Position numbers and translations under genes: made by a program | Assembly (NCBI GenBank): GCA_003645845.1 | Contig: QNCV01000012.1 | Location: forward strand, 1-20,471 | Length of the DNA: 20,471 nucleotides | From: Fidelibacterota bacterium | Lineage (GTDB): Bacteria > Fidelibacterota > UBA2242 | Direction of reading: 5' to 3' | Notes under the pieces: generated by a model | The model's input: the letters and a program-made list of their open reading frames with translations, nothing else | Databases searched by the model: none | Told to the model about the DNA's origin: nothing | Part shown: positions 7,347 to 15,132 of the stretch, piece after piece | Position numbering within the stretch: the first letter of the stretch is position 1 | Layout: every line of letters begins with the position of its first letter

Positions 7347-8065
7347 TAATTTTGCGTCTGCCTTTCAACATATTTTCCCAGAAATTCCCCTCGGCACTTG
7401 AAAAACTTGTCGGTTACCGTTTTAAAAATCGGCGCCTTCTGGATATCGCATTGACTCACCGTTCCGCGGCAGATACTCAAACCGATTCCTATGAACGGCT
7501 GGAATTTTTGGGTGATTCGGTTCTGAACCTTGTCGTTTCCGAATATCTGTACAAGCATTTCCCCGATCAATCGGAAGGACTATTAACAAAGACACGCTCC
7601 ATGCTGGTCAATGCCGATACATTACACAGCGTTGCATTGACTTTAAAGCTGAATGACTTCCTGAATATCGATAAGAGTATTAATCTGGACCAGGTTTCAA
7701 CCCAAAGAAATCTGCTGTCCTGCACTCTTGAGGCATTAATCGGAGCAATTTATCTTGACGGAGGACTCTCTGCCGCAAACTCTTTGGTTCAGCGTTTTAT
7801 CATTTCCGGTAAAATTCAAACAGCCGCTTTATCACAATACAACTACAAGGGACAGCTGCTGGAGTACTGTCAGAAAAACGGAATTGAAATGCCGGAATTT
7901 CGCATCGAAAAGGTCGAAGGCCCAGATCATGCTCCTCAGTACATTATCGCTGTCTATATTAATAACGAAAAACGGGGTATAGGAAAGGGAGCGACCAAGC
8001 GTCTTGCCGAACAGCAGGCTTCAAAAAAAGCCTACAAGGCTCTGGTCTTCATGGAAAAGGATTAA
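7343..8065 (+). CDS. rnc: ribonuclease III, with an active-site Asp replaced by Cys
   Basis: RNase III cuts double-stranded RNA, including the rRNA precursor. The 240-residue protein has the RNase III domain at about residues 16-158 with the signature ERLEFLGDSV (51-60, Glu54 and Asp58 being metal ligands), Glu78, and SCTLEALIGAIYLD, which carries the second catalytic Glu130. A dsRNA-binding domain spans about 166-237 and ends in ATKRLAEQQASKKAYKAL. The position matching E. coli Asp114, three residues before Glu130, is Cys127 (codon TGC at 7721-7723). The start is uncertain: TTG at 7343 overlaps the fabF stop by 4 bases, and another TTG lies at 7352; no ATG or ribosome site is seen. The fabF-rnc order is common. 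Confidence 0.93.
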   Translation: MIILRLPFNIFSQKFPSALEKLVGYRFKNRRLLDIALTHRSAADTQTDSYERLEFLGDSVLNLVVSEYLYKHFPDQSEGLLTKTRSMLVNADTLHSVALTLKLNDFLNIDKSINLDQVSTQRNLLSCTLEALIGAIYLDGGLSAANSLVQRFIISGKIQTAALSQYNYKGQLLEYCQKNGIEMPEFRIEKVEGPDHAPQYIIAVYINNEKRGIGKGATKRLAEQQASKKAYKALVFMEKD

Positions 8066-8646
8066 TTATTTTTCATATCTTTTTCCAGAGATATAATCTG
8101 GTCCCGGAGTTTGGCGGCTAGCTCGTAATTTTCTTCATCGATGGCAATTTGCAACTTCGTTTTCAATTCAACGAGACGATCCATTAGTTCATCTTTGAAC
8201 GGATCTTCATCGAGAGATTTTTGCTGTCCCATATCCGTTATTTTCAGATACTGACCGGCCTCATCCATCACCGCTTCAGTGACCAGAATATCCGCATCCA
8301 TGCGTAGCGCCAGGGCGATGGCATCGCTGGGACGGCTGTCAATCTTGGCGATAGAGTTATCAGATTTGTTTTTCAATATGATCTGGGCATAAAAAGTTCC
8401 CTCGATCAGATCGTTGATTTCCACCTCCTGAATATCGAGCCCCATCCGGGTCAATATCCGGACAAACAAATCATGGGTCATGGGTCGCGGCATTTTGACC
8501 TGTTCAATTGCCAGTGCAATTGACTGAGCCTCAAACACACCTACAATAATCGGCAACTGCCGGATTCCGCCAAGTTCCTTCAGAATGACCGCATACCCTT
8601 TGCTGGGAGGGTAAAAAATTATTTTATCCAGTTCGACTTTGATCAT
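8062..8646 (-). CDS. bifunctional nuclease (BFN/DUF151) domain protein with C-terminal UVR motif
   Basis: 194-residue protein. Residues about 1-130 form a BFN (DUF151) domain with the conserved GVFEAQSIALAIE (residues 36-48), RPMTHDL (54-60) and DSRPSDAIALA (103-113). Residues about 159-193 form a UVR motif (LKTKLQIAIDEENYELAAKLRDQI), the helical hairpin shared with UvrB and UvrC that mediates protein contacts. Some BFN proteins have DNase and RNase activity, but most bacterial members have no defined role. It is the last gene of the minus-strand run, 48 bases after ptsI. Its stop lies in the same TTAA (8062-8065) as the rnc stop on the other strand. The ATG at 8646 has no clear ribosome site. 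Confidence 0.9.
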   Translation of the reverse strand: MIKVELDKIIFYPPSKGYAVILKELGGIRQLPIIVGVFEAQSIALAIEQVKMPRPMTHDLFVRILTRMGLDIQEVEINDLIEGTFYAQIILKNKSDNSIAKIDSRPSDAIALALRMDADILVTEAVMDEAGQYLKITDMGQQKSLDEDPFKDELMDRLVELKTKLQIAIDEENYELAAKLRDQIISLEKDMKNN

Positions 8647-8694
8647 TGTTTAAATATATCGGGGGTTTCACCCATTCACAAGGATTATCTTATG

Positions 8695-10422
8695 TTAAGT
8701 GATATCCTTCTGTTGATATTGGGTCAGAATCGAATAAATGGAAGCAGGGCTGTCGGCTTTCAGAATCGGGTCAGCCAATTTTTCAATTTGAGTGGTATCC
8801 ATTGAGGCAACATGCTTTGAAACCGACTCAAGAGCGCTGGTACCGACACTGACCGAGCGAATTCCGATAGCCGTCAACCCGATTAAGGCATAAGGATCAG
8901 AAGCCATCTCACCGCAAACATTTACCGGAACCCCGACCCTTTGTCCCACCTGTATAACTTTTTTTATGGCATGGAAGATCTTGGGATGGTAATAATTCTT
9001 TGTGAGATCAACTGCGCGACCGGAACCAATCAGATAAAGCGCTAAATCGTTTGTTCCGATACTAAAAAAATCCACCAAATTGCTCAAACTATCCAGTTCG
9101 TCCAGTACACTGCTGGTCTCAATCATTGCACCTAATTCGATTGTTTGACTGAATGGAATGGATTCCCGGGACAGTTCTTTTCTAATGTTATCAAGCATTT
9201 TGTTGGTTTGGCGAAGCTCCTCCGTAAACATCACCAGCGGCAGCATTATCTTGGCATTCCCGTAAACACTTGCCCGCAAAAGCGCACGGAGCTGAGTTTT
9301 CAGTATATCCGGATTCTCAAGCAAAAATCCGATGCCACCCCATTCATCGAAAACATGATCTTCCTGGATTATCTCCATATCTAACAATGCCAGCAGCTTG
9401 TCCCGACCAAAATCGAACACCCGGAATATAACCGGTAAATTACCCATACTTTGTAAAACCGATTTATATGCCTGAAACTGAGTCTCTTCATCGGGAATTT
9501 TATTCTCTGCAATACACAGATACTCCGTCCGGAAGAGCCCGATTCCCTGAATAAGTTCCGGATTCAGCGGTTTGACTTCATCGACAAAACCGGCATTCAG
9601 ATAAATGTGAAAAGGCTCACCATTTTTGGTCGCGCTGGCAACTTTATCGGTTATGATTTGTATCCGCTGCTTCTGAAAATTCCTAATCCGTTTGGTATAA
9701 CGATGGACATCATCGGAATCAATATCGATCAGAATCTCCTCATTATCAGCATCGAGAATAATTTCGGAGCAATTGTTCAGTTCTTCAATGTCAATTACAT
9801 CAGACAGATAGGGTATCCGGAATGCGCGCGCCAAAATCCCGGCATGTGAATTATAGCCCCCCTCTTTAGTGATTAATCCCAGGACCATATTATGTTTAAT
9901 ATTGATTAAACCGCCGGGCGATATTTTTTCCGTTACAATGATCGACGGCTTCGTTATTTTCGGAATATCGGAGCTTTTATCACCCTGCAAATGATATAAG
10001 ACCCGCTTTTTAATATCATGAAGATCGACAGTCCTGTCCTGAAAAAAATCACTAAGGGTCTGCAACAACATTGATTCATACCTATCCATAACATCAAAGT
10101 AAGCCCAGCTGGCGTTTTTCTTTTCCCTGATCACCATATCTTTGACGCTTTTGACCATCTCCTCATCCTGAACGGCCAGCATCTGAGCATCGATAATGCG
10201 GGCATGATCTTCATCAAGATGATCCAGAACCAGGTCTCTGACCTGAGTCAATTCTTCTTTCGATATCCGGACCGCCTCCAGAAAACGATCTACTTCAGCA
10301 TCAAACTCTGCTTCTTTAATACGATGCCGGGGAATTGACAACTGACCTTTTTCGAAATAGAAAACCGGCCCGTGAACAACACCTCGCGATATCTGTATTC
10401 CCTTTTTTTTCTTCACAGTCAT
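8695..10422 (-). CDS. ptsI: PTS Enzyme I (phosphoenolpyruvate-protein phosphotransferase), divergent
   Basis: Enzyme I takes phosphate from PEP onto a histidine and passes it to HPr. The length of 575 residues is standard. The N-terminal part holds the HPr-binding and phospho-His domains, with His193 in EGGYNSHAGILAR. The C-terminal PEP-binding barrel has GLFRTEYL (Arg298), Arg334 (IFRVFDFGRDK), Glu435 (GAMIE), SIGTNDL (454-460), Arg469 and the acid Cys503 in NVCGEMA. Several usual residues differ: DIGGDK is DFGRDK, the GWRAIR motif is WGGIG with both Arg lost, and LAVDRG is IGSGRA. The start overlaps the ptsH stop by 4 bases. HPr next door confirms the role. No EII components are visible, so a regulatory PTS is likely. 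Confidence 0.92.
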   Translation of the reverse strand: MTVKKKKGIQISRGVVHGPVFYFEKGQLSIPRHRIKEAEFDAEVDRFLEAVRISKEELTQVRDLVLDHLDEDHARIIDAQMLAVQDEEMVKSVKDMVIREKKNASWAYFDVMDRYESMLLQTLSDFFQDRTVDLHDIKKRVLYHLQGDKSSDIPKITKPSIIVTEKISPGGLINIKHNMVLGLITKEGGYNSHAGILARAFRIPYLSDVIDIEELNNCSEIILDADNEEILIDIDSDDVHRYTKRIRNFQKQRIQIITDKVASATKNGEPFHIYLNAGFVDEVKPLNPELIQGIGLFRTEYLCIAENKIPDEETQFQAYKSVLQSMGNLPVIFRVFDFGRDKLLALLDMEIIQEDHVFDEWGGIGFLLENPDILKTQLRALLRASVYGNAKIMLPLVMFTEELRQTNKMLDNIRKELSRESIPFSQTIELGAMIETSSVLDELDSLSNLVDFFSIGTNDLALYLIGSGRAVDLTKNYYHPKIFHAIKKVIQVGQRVGVPVNVCGEMASDPYALIGLTAIGIRSVSVGTSALESVSKHVASMDTTQIEKLADPILKADSPASIYSILTQYQQKDIT

Positions 10423-10685
10423 TCCAGGTTAAATTTATTCTTTACAAGCTTATGCAGCGCTTCCAGGGCCTCCTCCTCATCCGGGCCATCGGTTATCAGC
10501 ATCAGTTTCGAGCCCGGTTCCACCGCCAGCACAAGCAGTCCCAGAATACTTTTCGCATTAACTTTGACACCGTTATACTCAAGCATGATTTCCGATTTGT
10601 ACTTTGAAGCCTCGGTGACAAAGGCTGTTGCCGGCCGCGTATGCAGACCGTGCTTGTTTAATATCTGAATTTCCCGACTTTGCAT
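10419..10685 (-). CDS. ptsH: phosphocarrier protein HPr
   Basis: 88-residue HPr, the small cytoplasmic carrier between Enzyme I and sugar-specific EIIs or regulatory targets. The phosphorylation site is His15 in NKHGLHTRPA, with Arg17. Ser46 in NAKSILGLL matches the regulatory serine that HPr kinase phosphorylates in bacteria that have that enzyme. It overlaps the prenyl synthase stop by 1 base and ptsI by 4 bases, so it is translationally coupled on both sides. No HPr kinase gene lies in the window. Presence of both residues suggests dual control, but Ser46 phosphorylation here is an inference. Confidence 0.96.
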   Translation of the reverse strand: MQSREIQILNKHGLHTRPATAFVTEASKYKSEIMLEYNGVKVNAKSILGLLVLAVEPGSKLMLITDGPDEEEALEALHKLVKNKFNLE

Positions 10686-11656
10686 CAGTGCTGCCTTTTC
10701 GCTATCATCAATACCAGAAATTTCAAGTGCTCAGCTAATTTTTCCGGAAAGTCGCTTAAACGATCCAGAGCAATTTTATTCAATCCCCCGATCGTTGCGG
10801 CGGTTTCATCAATAACACCGCTCCGGGTAAGATCATCAATAATTGCCGAACGGTTATTGACATTCTCTTTCATAAATGTCAGAAAAGATGTTTTTTCCAC
10901 ATCGGATAGTTGTTCGAACCTTAGGATCAGCGGAAAGGTCTTTTTACCGGAAACGATATCGCTGTCGAGACTTTTACCCATACTTGAAACATCCGATGTG
11001 ATTTCCAGAAGATCGTCCTGAATTTGAAAAATCTGACCAAGTTCAATCCCGAAGGCGTTCAGATTATGGATAATCTTTTCGTCCGCATCGGCGGCCAAAC
11101 CACCCAACTGACAGGAAAGTCCCAGCAATCGTCCGGTTTTCTTTCCCACCATTTCCAGATAGGCTTCTCTGTTGACATCCATTCTGGATTCGAATCCCAT
11201 ATCCAATACCTGCCCTTCGCAGATTTCAAGCATTGCCTGACTGAATTCGTATCCCATCTGCCGGATTCTTGCCGCCCGGCTTTCCATTAATACCCGAAAT
11301 GCCAGCGCCATCAGCCCGTCGCCGGCAAGAATTGCTGTATTTTGGTCCCACTTCACATGGACTGTGGGCAAACCGCGACGCTGCGTATCATTATCCATAA
11401 TATCATCGTGGACCAGGGTAAAAGTATGCAGCAGCTCCACAGACACTGCAATCGGTAATAGGGCTTTTCGATCCGCCCCCAGACCGGTTCCGGTAAACAG
11501 CGTCAGTAAAGGCCGAATCCGTTTGCCCGGCGCTGTTGCGCTGTACATCATCGGTTCATGCAGATTCATCTCTTTTTCCGAAATCTTCAATTCACGCAAA
11601 TACTTATCGACATCCCGACGATAATCTGCAGCGAGTTTTACCAGATTTTGCTTCAT
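10685..11656 (-). CDS. trans-isoprenyl diphosphate synthase (probably short chain)
   Basis: 323-residue polyprenyl synthetase that condenses isopentenyl diphosphate onto allylic diphosphates. The first Asp-rich motif is D84-D85-I-M-D88 in HDDIMDNDTQRRG. The second is D214-D215-L-L-E218 in FQIQDDLLEIT, with Glu in the last place instead of the usual Asp. GKRIRPLL (44-51) and GKKTFPLIL (237-245) bind diphosphate. The residue five positions before the first Asp is Phe79, a bulky side chain that in archaeal-type GGPP synthases limits chain length, so a C15-C20 product is more likely than octaprenyl. The gene lies between a hexose-phosphate mutase and ptsH, 6 bases after the former. Product length needs an assay. 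Confidence 0.93.
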   Translation of the reverse strand: MKQNLVKLAADYRRDVDKYLRELKISEKEMNLHEPMMYSATAPGKRIRPLLTLFTGTGLGADRKALLPIAVSVELLHTFTLVHDDIMDNDTQRRGLPTVHVKWDQNTAILAGDGLMALAFRVLMESRAARIRQMGYEFSQAMLEICEGQVLDMGFESRMDVNREAYLEMVGKKTGRLLGLSCQLGGLAADADEKIIHNLNAFGIELGQIFQIQDDLLEITSDVSSMGKSLDSDIVSGKKTFPLILRFEQLSDVEKTSFLTFMKENVNNRSAIIDDLTRSGVIDETAATIGGLNKIALDRLSDFPEKLAEHLKFLVLMIAKRQH

Positions 11657-11662
11657 AAGGGA

Positions 11663-13024
11663 CTAATCAATCTCCAGTTTTCCGAACTCCTGTAATTTTG
11701 AGAGAACCAGATTTTTTATATCATTGAGACGGGCTTCCGTTTTTGCCTCAAAACGTGTTACGATCACCGGTTGAGTGTTTGATTTCCGGACCAATCCCCA
11801 ACCATCACCGAATTTTATCCTGACACCGTCCACATCGATGCATTGGTAATTATCTTTGAAATATTCGGCGGCCTTCTCGGCAATTTCAAATTTAACCTGA
11901 TCGTTTTCGCAATTCAGGCGCATTTCGGGAGTGGAAAAATACTTCGGCAGCCGTGCCATACGCGCCGACAACGATTCCTTCGATCGGGACACCATGCGGG
12001 CAAAGCGGGTTCCCACGTAGATGGCATCGTCATAACCGAAATACTCGTCCTTGATAAAAATATGGCCGCTCATTTCGCCGGAAAAAGGCAGCCCTTCGTC
12101 TTTCATCTTCTGCTTGATCAGGGAGTGCCCCGTCTTCCACATAATCGGTTTTCCGCCTTTTTCAACGATTCTTTCTTCCAGCGCCTGGGAACACTTTACA
12201 TCGAACACCACTCCTGTCCCGGGATATTTTTCAAAAATCTCATCAAGCATCAGGATCATGATGTAATCGGCAAAAATGATTTCTCCCCGATCATCAACGA
12301 TACCCACACGGTCGGCATCACCGTCAAAAGCAATTCCGAAATCGTAGTCACCTTTTTTTACTTCGGCGATCAAATCGGTTAGGTTTTTCTTGACCGTGGG
12401 ATCAGGATGATGGTTGGGAAACGTCCCATCAACCTCACTGTAGAGTTCCGTGACATCACAGCCGATAGCTTTATAGATATCCGGAGCAACCAAACCGGCC
12501 GTCGCATTGCCACAATCCATGACCAGTTTGACCGGTCGATCGAGCTTGATCTTTGAAATCACCATCTGCTTGTAGTCTTCGAGAATTTCCTTTTCGGTGA
12601 AATTTCCCGAACCGGTTGCATAGGCATCCTTTTCAATTATTGACTTCAGGTACTGGATGTCTTTACCGTAAACGGCTTTTTTGTCAAAGGAAAGTTTTAT
12701 TCCGTTCATGTCGGAAGGATTATGACTGCCGGTTATCTGAACGGCTCCATCCACATCAAGAATAAACATGCTGTAATAATTTACCGGCGTTGGGACGATA
12801 CCAACATCGATAACATCCACACCGGCAGCCATAAGCCCTTTGGCGAAGGCTTTTTTCAGCATGGGCGTCGAGATGCGCACATCACCGCTCAGGGACAGGG
12901 TTTTACCCCCTTTTTCACGAACGTAAGTGCCAAATGCTTTCCCTAAATTTATAACCACTTCTTCGGGGAAATCCTTTTCAACAACGCCCCGAATATCATA
13001 CTCTCTGAAAATATACGGATTCAT
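11663..13024 (-). CDS. phosphomannomutase/phosphoglucomutase (AlgC/ManB type)
   Basis: 453-residue alpha-D-phosphohexomutase that interconverts hexose 6- and 1-phosphates, feeding nucleotide-sugar synthesis. The phosphoserine is Ser100 in TGSHNPSDMNGIK. The Mg site is DGDADR at residues 234-239, the sugar-binding loop is GEMSGH at 316-321, and the phosphate-binding loop is RKSNTQP at 413-419. The TGSHNP form points to the AlgC/PMM-PGM group rather than GlmM, which usually has SASHNP. It has a clear ribosome site (13030-13035) that overlaps the anmK stop, and it follows anmK by 9 bases. The exact sugar (mannose or glucose) cannot be decided here. Confidence 0.93.
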   Translation of the reverse strand: MNPYIFREYDIRGVVEKDFPEEVVINLGKAFGTYVREKGGKTLSLSGDVRISTPMLKKAFAKGLMAAGVDVIDVGIVPTPVNYYSMFILDVDGAVQITGSHNPSDMNGIKLSFDKKAVYGKDIQYLKSIIEKDAYATGSGNFTEKEILEDYKQMVISKIKLDRPVKLVMDCGNATAGLVAPDIYKAIGCDVTELYSEVDGTFPNHHPDPTVKKNLTDLIAEVKKGDYDFGIAFDGDADRVGIVDDRGEIIFADYIMILMLDEIFEKYPGTGVVFDVKCSQALEERIVEKGGKPIMWKTGHSLIKQKMKDEGLPFSGEMSGHIFIKDEYFGYDDAIYVGTRFARMVSRSKESLSARMARLPKYFSTPEMRLNCENDQVKFEIAEKAAEYFKDNYQCIDVDGVRIKFGDGWGLVRKSNTQPVIVTRFEAKTEARLNDIKNLVLSKLQEFGKLEID

Positions 13025-13029
13025 CTTTT

Positions 13030-13035
13030 CTCCTT
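13030..13035 (-). promoter_or_regulatory. ribosome binding site of the phosphohexomutase gene
   Basis: On the minus strand AAGGAG lies 5 bases before the ATG at 13024 and overlaps the TAA of anmK, showing tight operon packing and confirming the start. Confidence 0.8.
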
Positions 13036-14188
13036 ATGTTATGCTTCCCAAAACTACAGACCGACGGGCGCCCGTTACATTGGGGACATTCGCCGGAATC
13101 CGCCAGATCGCTGCGGCAGCCAACACGGCAAAGGCCAACGCCTCTTTGGCATCACCGGGAATACCGTACTCATCGATTCTCCGAATCGGTATCCCGTCAA
13201 AAAGCTCCCGGAGATGATTCATGACCACCGGATTGTGGGCACCACCTCCACTGACGATAATTTCGTCGATCCGATGCATATTTGCAAAAAACTGCTGATA
13301 ATTTGAGTAAATCGCCTCGGCAGTGTAACGCGCCAGAGTTGCCATCAAATCGGGATAGTCCTTTTGACACAGGCTAAATTCCCTGATGATATCATTAAGC
13401 ATCTCTTTGCCGAATACCTCTCGCCCCGTTGATTTAGGCATCGCCGACGAAATGTATGGATGGCCCATTAAATGAGTCAAAATATCCCGGCGAATCTTTC
13501 CGGATTTGGCAATCAGACCATCCCGGTCACAGGTTCTCTGCCCATCGCCAATCATCATCGCCAGCAAATCCATCAGCGAATTCCCCGGGCCCGTGTCGAG
13601 CGCATAGACATCATTGACTGAATCAGCATTCCCGGGAAGGATTGTAAAATTGGCAATTCCACCGATATTTAACACCAACAGAGTTTTTTGCATTTCTTTA
13701 AACAGAATATAATCCAGGAACGGAACCAGAGGCGCACCGCAGCCGCCGGCGGCAATATCCCGGCCTCTGAAATTGGAAACAACGGGAATGCCGAAATTTT
13801 CTGCCAAAACCGCAGCCTCACCCAGTTGCAGCGTGGAATGCCGATGTTCATGCCAGACCGTCTGACCGTGAGATCCAATCACATCAATATCTCTTACGGA
13901 TAATCCGTGTTCATCTAAAAACTCTTTGATAAAATCAACATAAGTTCCGGCAATTTCATAATTCATCCGGCAAACCGTTTCCGTATCTCCACGGGAAAGG
14001 GTTTGCAGTTTTCCGCGCCATTCCGCAGAGTAAGCGTATTCGGAAAATGCTTCGACACGCACGTCGAGATTTTCATCTCTCCGCTGAATATCAGCCAGAC
14101 AAACATCCAGACCGTCCATCGATGTTCCGGACATAACCCCGATTACTTTTAGCCTGTTCTTTCGATGGAGATCCCAAACTGAAGACAT
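13034..14188 (-). CDS. anmK: anhydro-N-acetylmuramic acid kinase
   Basis: AnmK opens the 1,6-anhydro ring of anhydro-MurNAc from recycled cell wall and phosphorylates it, giving MurNAc-6-phosphate. The 384-residue protein has the ATP-binding GVMSGTSMDGLD (residues 17-28), VIGSHGQTVWH (103-113), NIGGIANFTIL (174-184) and the catalytic Asp198 in DTGPGN. These are family-specific. The ATG at 14188 has no Shine-Dalgarno and lies 26 bases after murQ, so translation is probably coupled. Its neighbour murQ uses the product directly. About 15 residues precede the GVMSG strand, slightly long, so a later start cannot be excluded. Confidence 0.96.
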   Translation of the reverse strand: MSSVWDLHRKNRLKVIGVMSGTSMDGLDVCLADIQRRDENLDVRVEAFSEYAYSAEWRGKLQTLSRGDTETVCRMNYEIAGTYVDFIKEFLDEHGLSVRDIDVIGSHGQTVWHEHRHSTLQLGEAAVLAENFGIPVVSNFRGRDIAAGGCGAPLVPFLDYILFKEMQKTLLVLNIGGIANFTILPGNADSVNDVYALDTGPGNSLMDLLAMMIGDGQRTCDRDGLIAKSGKIRRDILTHLMGHPYISSAMPKSTGREVFGKEMLNDIIREFSLCQKDYPDLMATLARYTAEAIYSNYQQFFANMHRIDEIIVSGGGAHNPVVMNHLRELFDGIPIRRIDEYGIPGDAKEALAFAVLAAAAIWRIPANVPNVTGARRSVVLGSIT

Positions 14189-14214
14189 CTGAGAGGAACT
14201 AGTTATATTAATTG

Positions 14215-15132
14215 CTATTGGGATTGCTCAAAAGCAAATCGAATAAATCCGTCATGTTCGGCAATTAGTTTCCGGGCCTGTTCCAGCGATACATTCATTT
14301 TTACCATCACAACCGCCTCTTTGACATGCTTATCTGCCGCCAGTAATGCCTGATAGGCCTCATCATAGGATAGACCGGTCAGGATTGAAATAATTCGGGT
14401 TCCGCGATCCACCAGTTTTGAATTGATAGCCTGATGATCAATCATATAATTGCCAAAAACTTTACCCATCTTGATCATAGCTGTAGTCGTAATCATATTC
14501 AGAACCATCTTGGTCGCTGTCCCCGCTTTCATTCGCGTCGATCCGGTGATCAGCTCCGGCCCCACTAACACCTCAATGAACACATCAACGGCTTCGTCGA
14601 TGCCAAGTCCCTGCCGGGGCGTACATGTAAAAAAGATCGTTTTACAACCGAGAGATTTGGCATATTTCAGACCTCCGTGGACATAGGGCGTCGTCCCGCC
14701 GGTGGCGATACCCATCAGCACATCTTTCGAAGTTAGTCCGATGGACTTGCAATCTCTTTTTCCATTCTCCTCGTAATCCTCGGCTCCCTCAATCGCCTCT
14801 CTTAAAGCCAGCCAACCGCCGGCAATCAATCCCTGTACCAAATCCGCCGACACCGAAAAGGTCGGTGGTATTTCACTTGCATCCAACACTCCCAGCCGTC
14901 CGCTGGTCCCGGCCCCGATATAGCGCAGGCGTCCGCCATTCCTGAAAGCCTTCACAACAATATCGATTGCCCTGGTAATTTCGGGAATTGCCTTAGCTAC
15001 GGCTTTGTGGACCGTGGCGTCTTCCGAATTGATCAACTCCACAATTTCACGGGTGGACATTGTGTCAATCCGATTGCTTTTCGGATTAACCTTCTCCGTC
15101 AGGATGTTACTGCGATTGATAATTTTTACCAT
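14215..15132 (-). CDS. murQ: N-acetylmuramic acid 6-phosphate etherase
   Basis: MurQ removes the D-lactyl ether from MurNAc-6-phosphate, yielding GlcNAc-6-phosphate and D-lactate. The 305-residue protein has the SIS fold with the sugar-phosphate loop YIGAGTSGRLGVLDASE (residues 71-87). Glu87 matches the catalytic Glu83 of E. coli, and Glu118 (EGAEDY) matches Glu114. The second signature, GPELITGSTRMKAGTATKM, is complete. It is first in the minus-strand run and is followed by anmK, which makes its substrate. No MurNAc transporter (murP) is present, so recycling of anhydro-MurNAc rather than uptake of MurNAc is the likely source. The ribosome site is weak (GGAAA). Confidence 0.97.
   Translation of the reverse strand: MVKIINRSNILTEKVNPKSNRIDTMSTREIVELINSEDATVHKAVAKAIPEITRAIDIVVKAFRNGGRLRYIGAGTSGRLGVLDASEIPPTFSVSADLVQGLIAGGWLALREAIEGAEDYEENGKRDCKSIGLTSKDVLMGIATGGTTPYVHGGLKYAKSLGCKTIFFTCTPRQGLGIDEAVDVFIEVLVGPELITGSTRMKAGTATKMVLNMITTTAMIKMGKVFGNYMIDHQAINSKLVDRGTRIISILTGLSYDEAYQALLAADKHVKEAVVMVKMNVSLEQARKLIAEHDGFIRFAFEQSQ

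Noticed and set aside
8655..8675. GGGT-gaa-ACCC hairpin between ptsI and the BFN gene
   Set aside because: A four-base stem without a T-run is too weak to call a terminator or attenuator.
11843..12382. 179-codon plus-strand ORF inside the phosphohexomutase gene
   Set aside because: It lies wholly opposite the conserved catalytic domain (DGDADR and GEMSGH regions) and its translation resembles no family; a shadow frame.
11663..13024. The hexose-phosphate mutase as GlmM
   Set aside because: The active-site loop is TGSHNP, typical of AlgC/PMM-PGM enzymes, rather than the SASHNP usual in GlmM.
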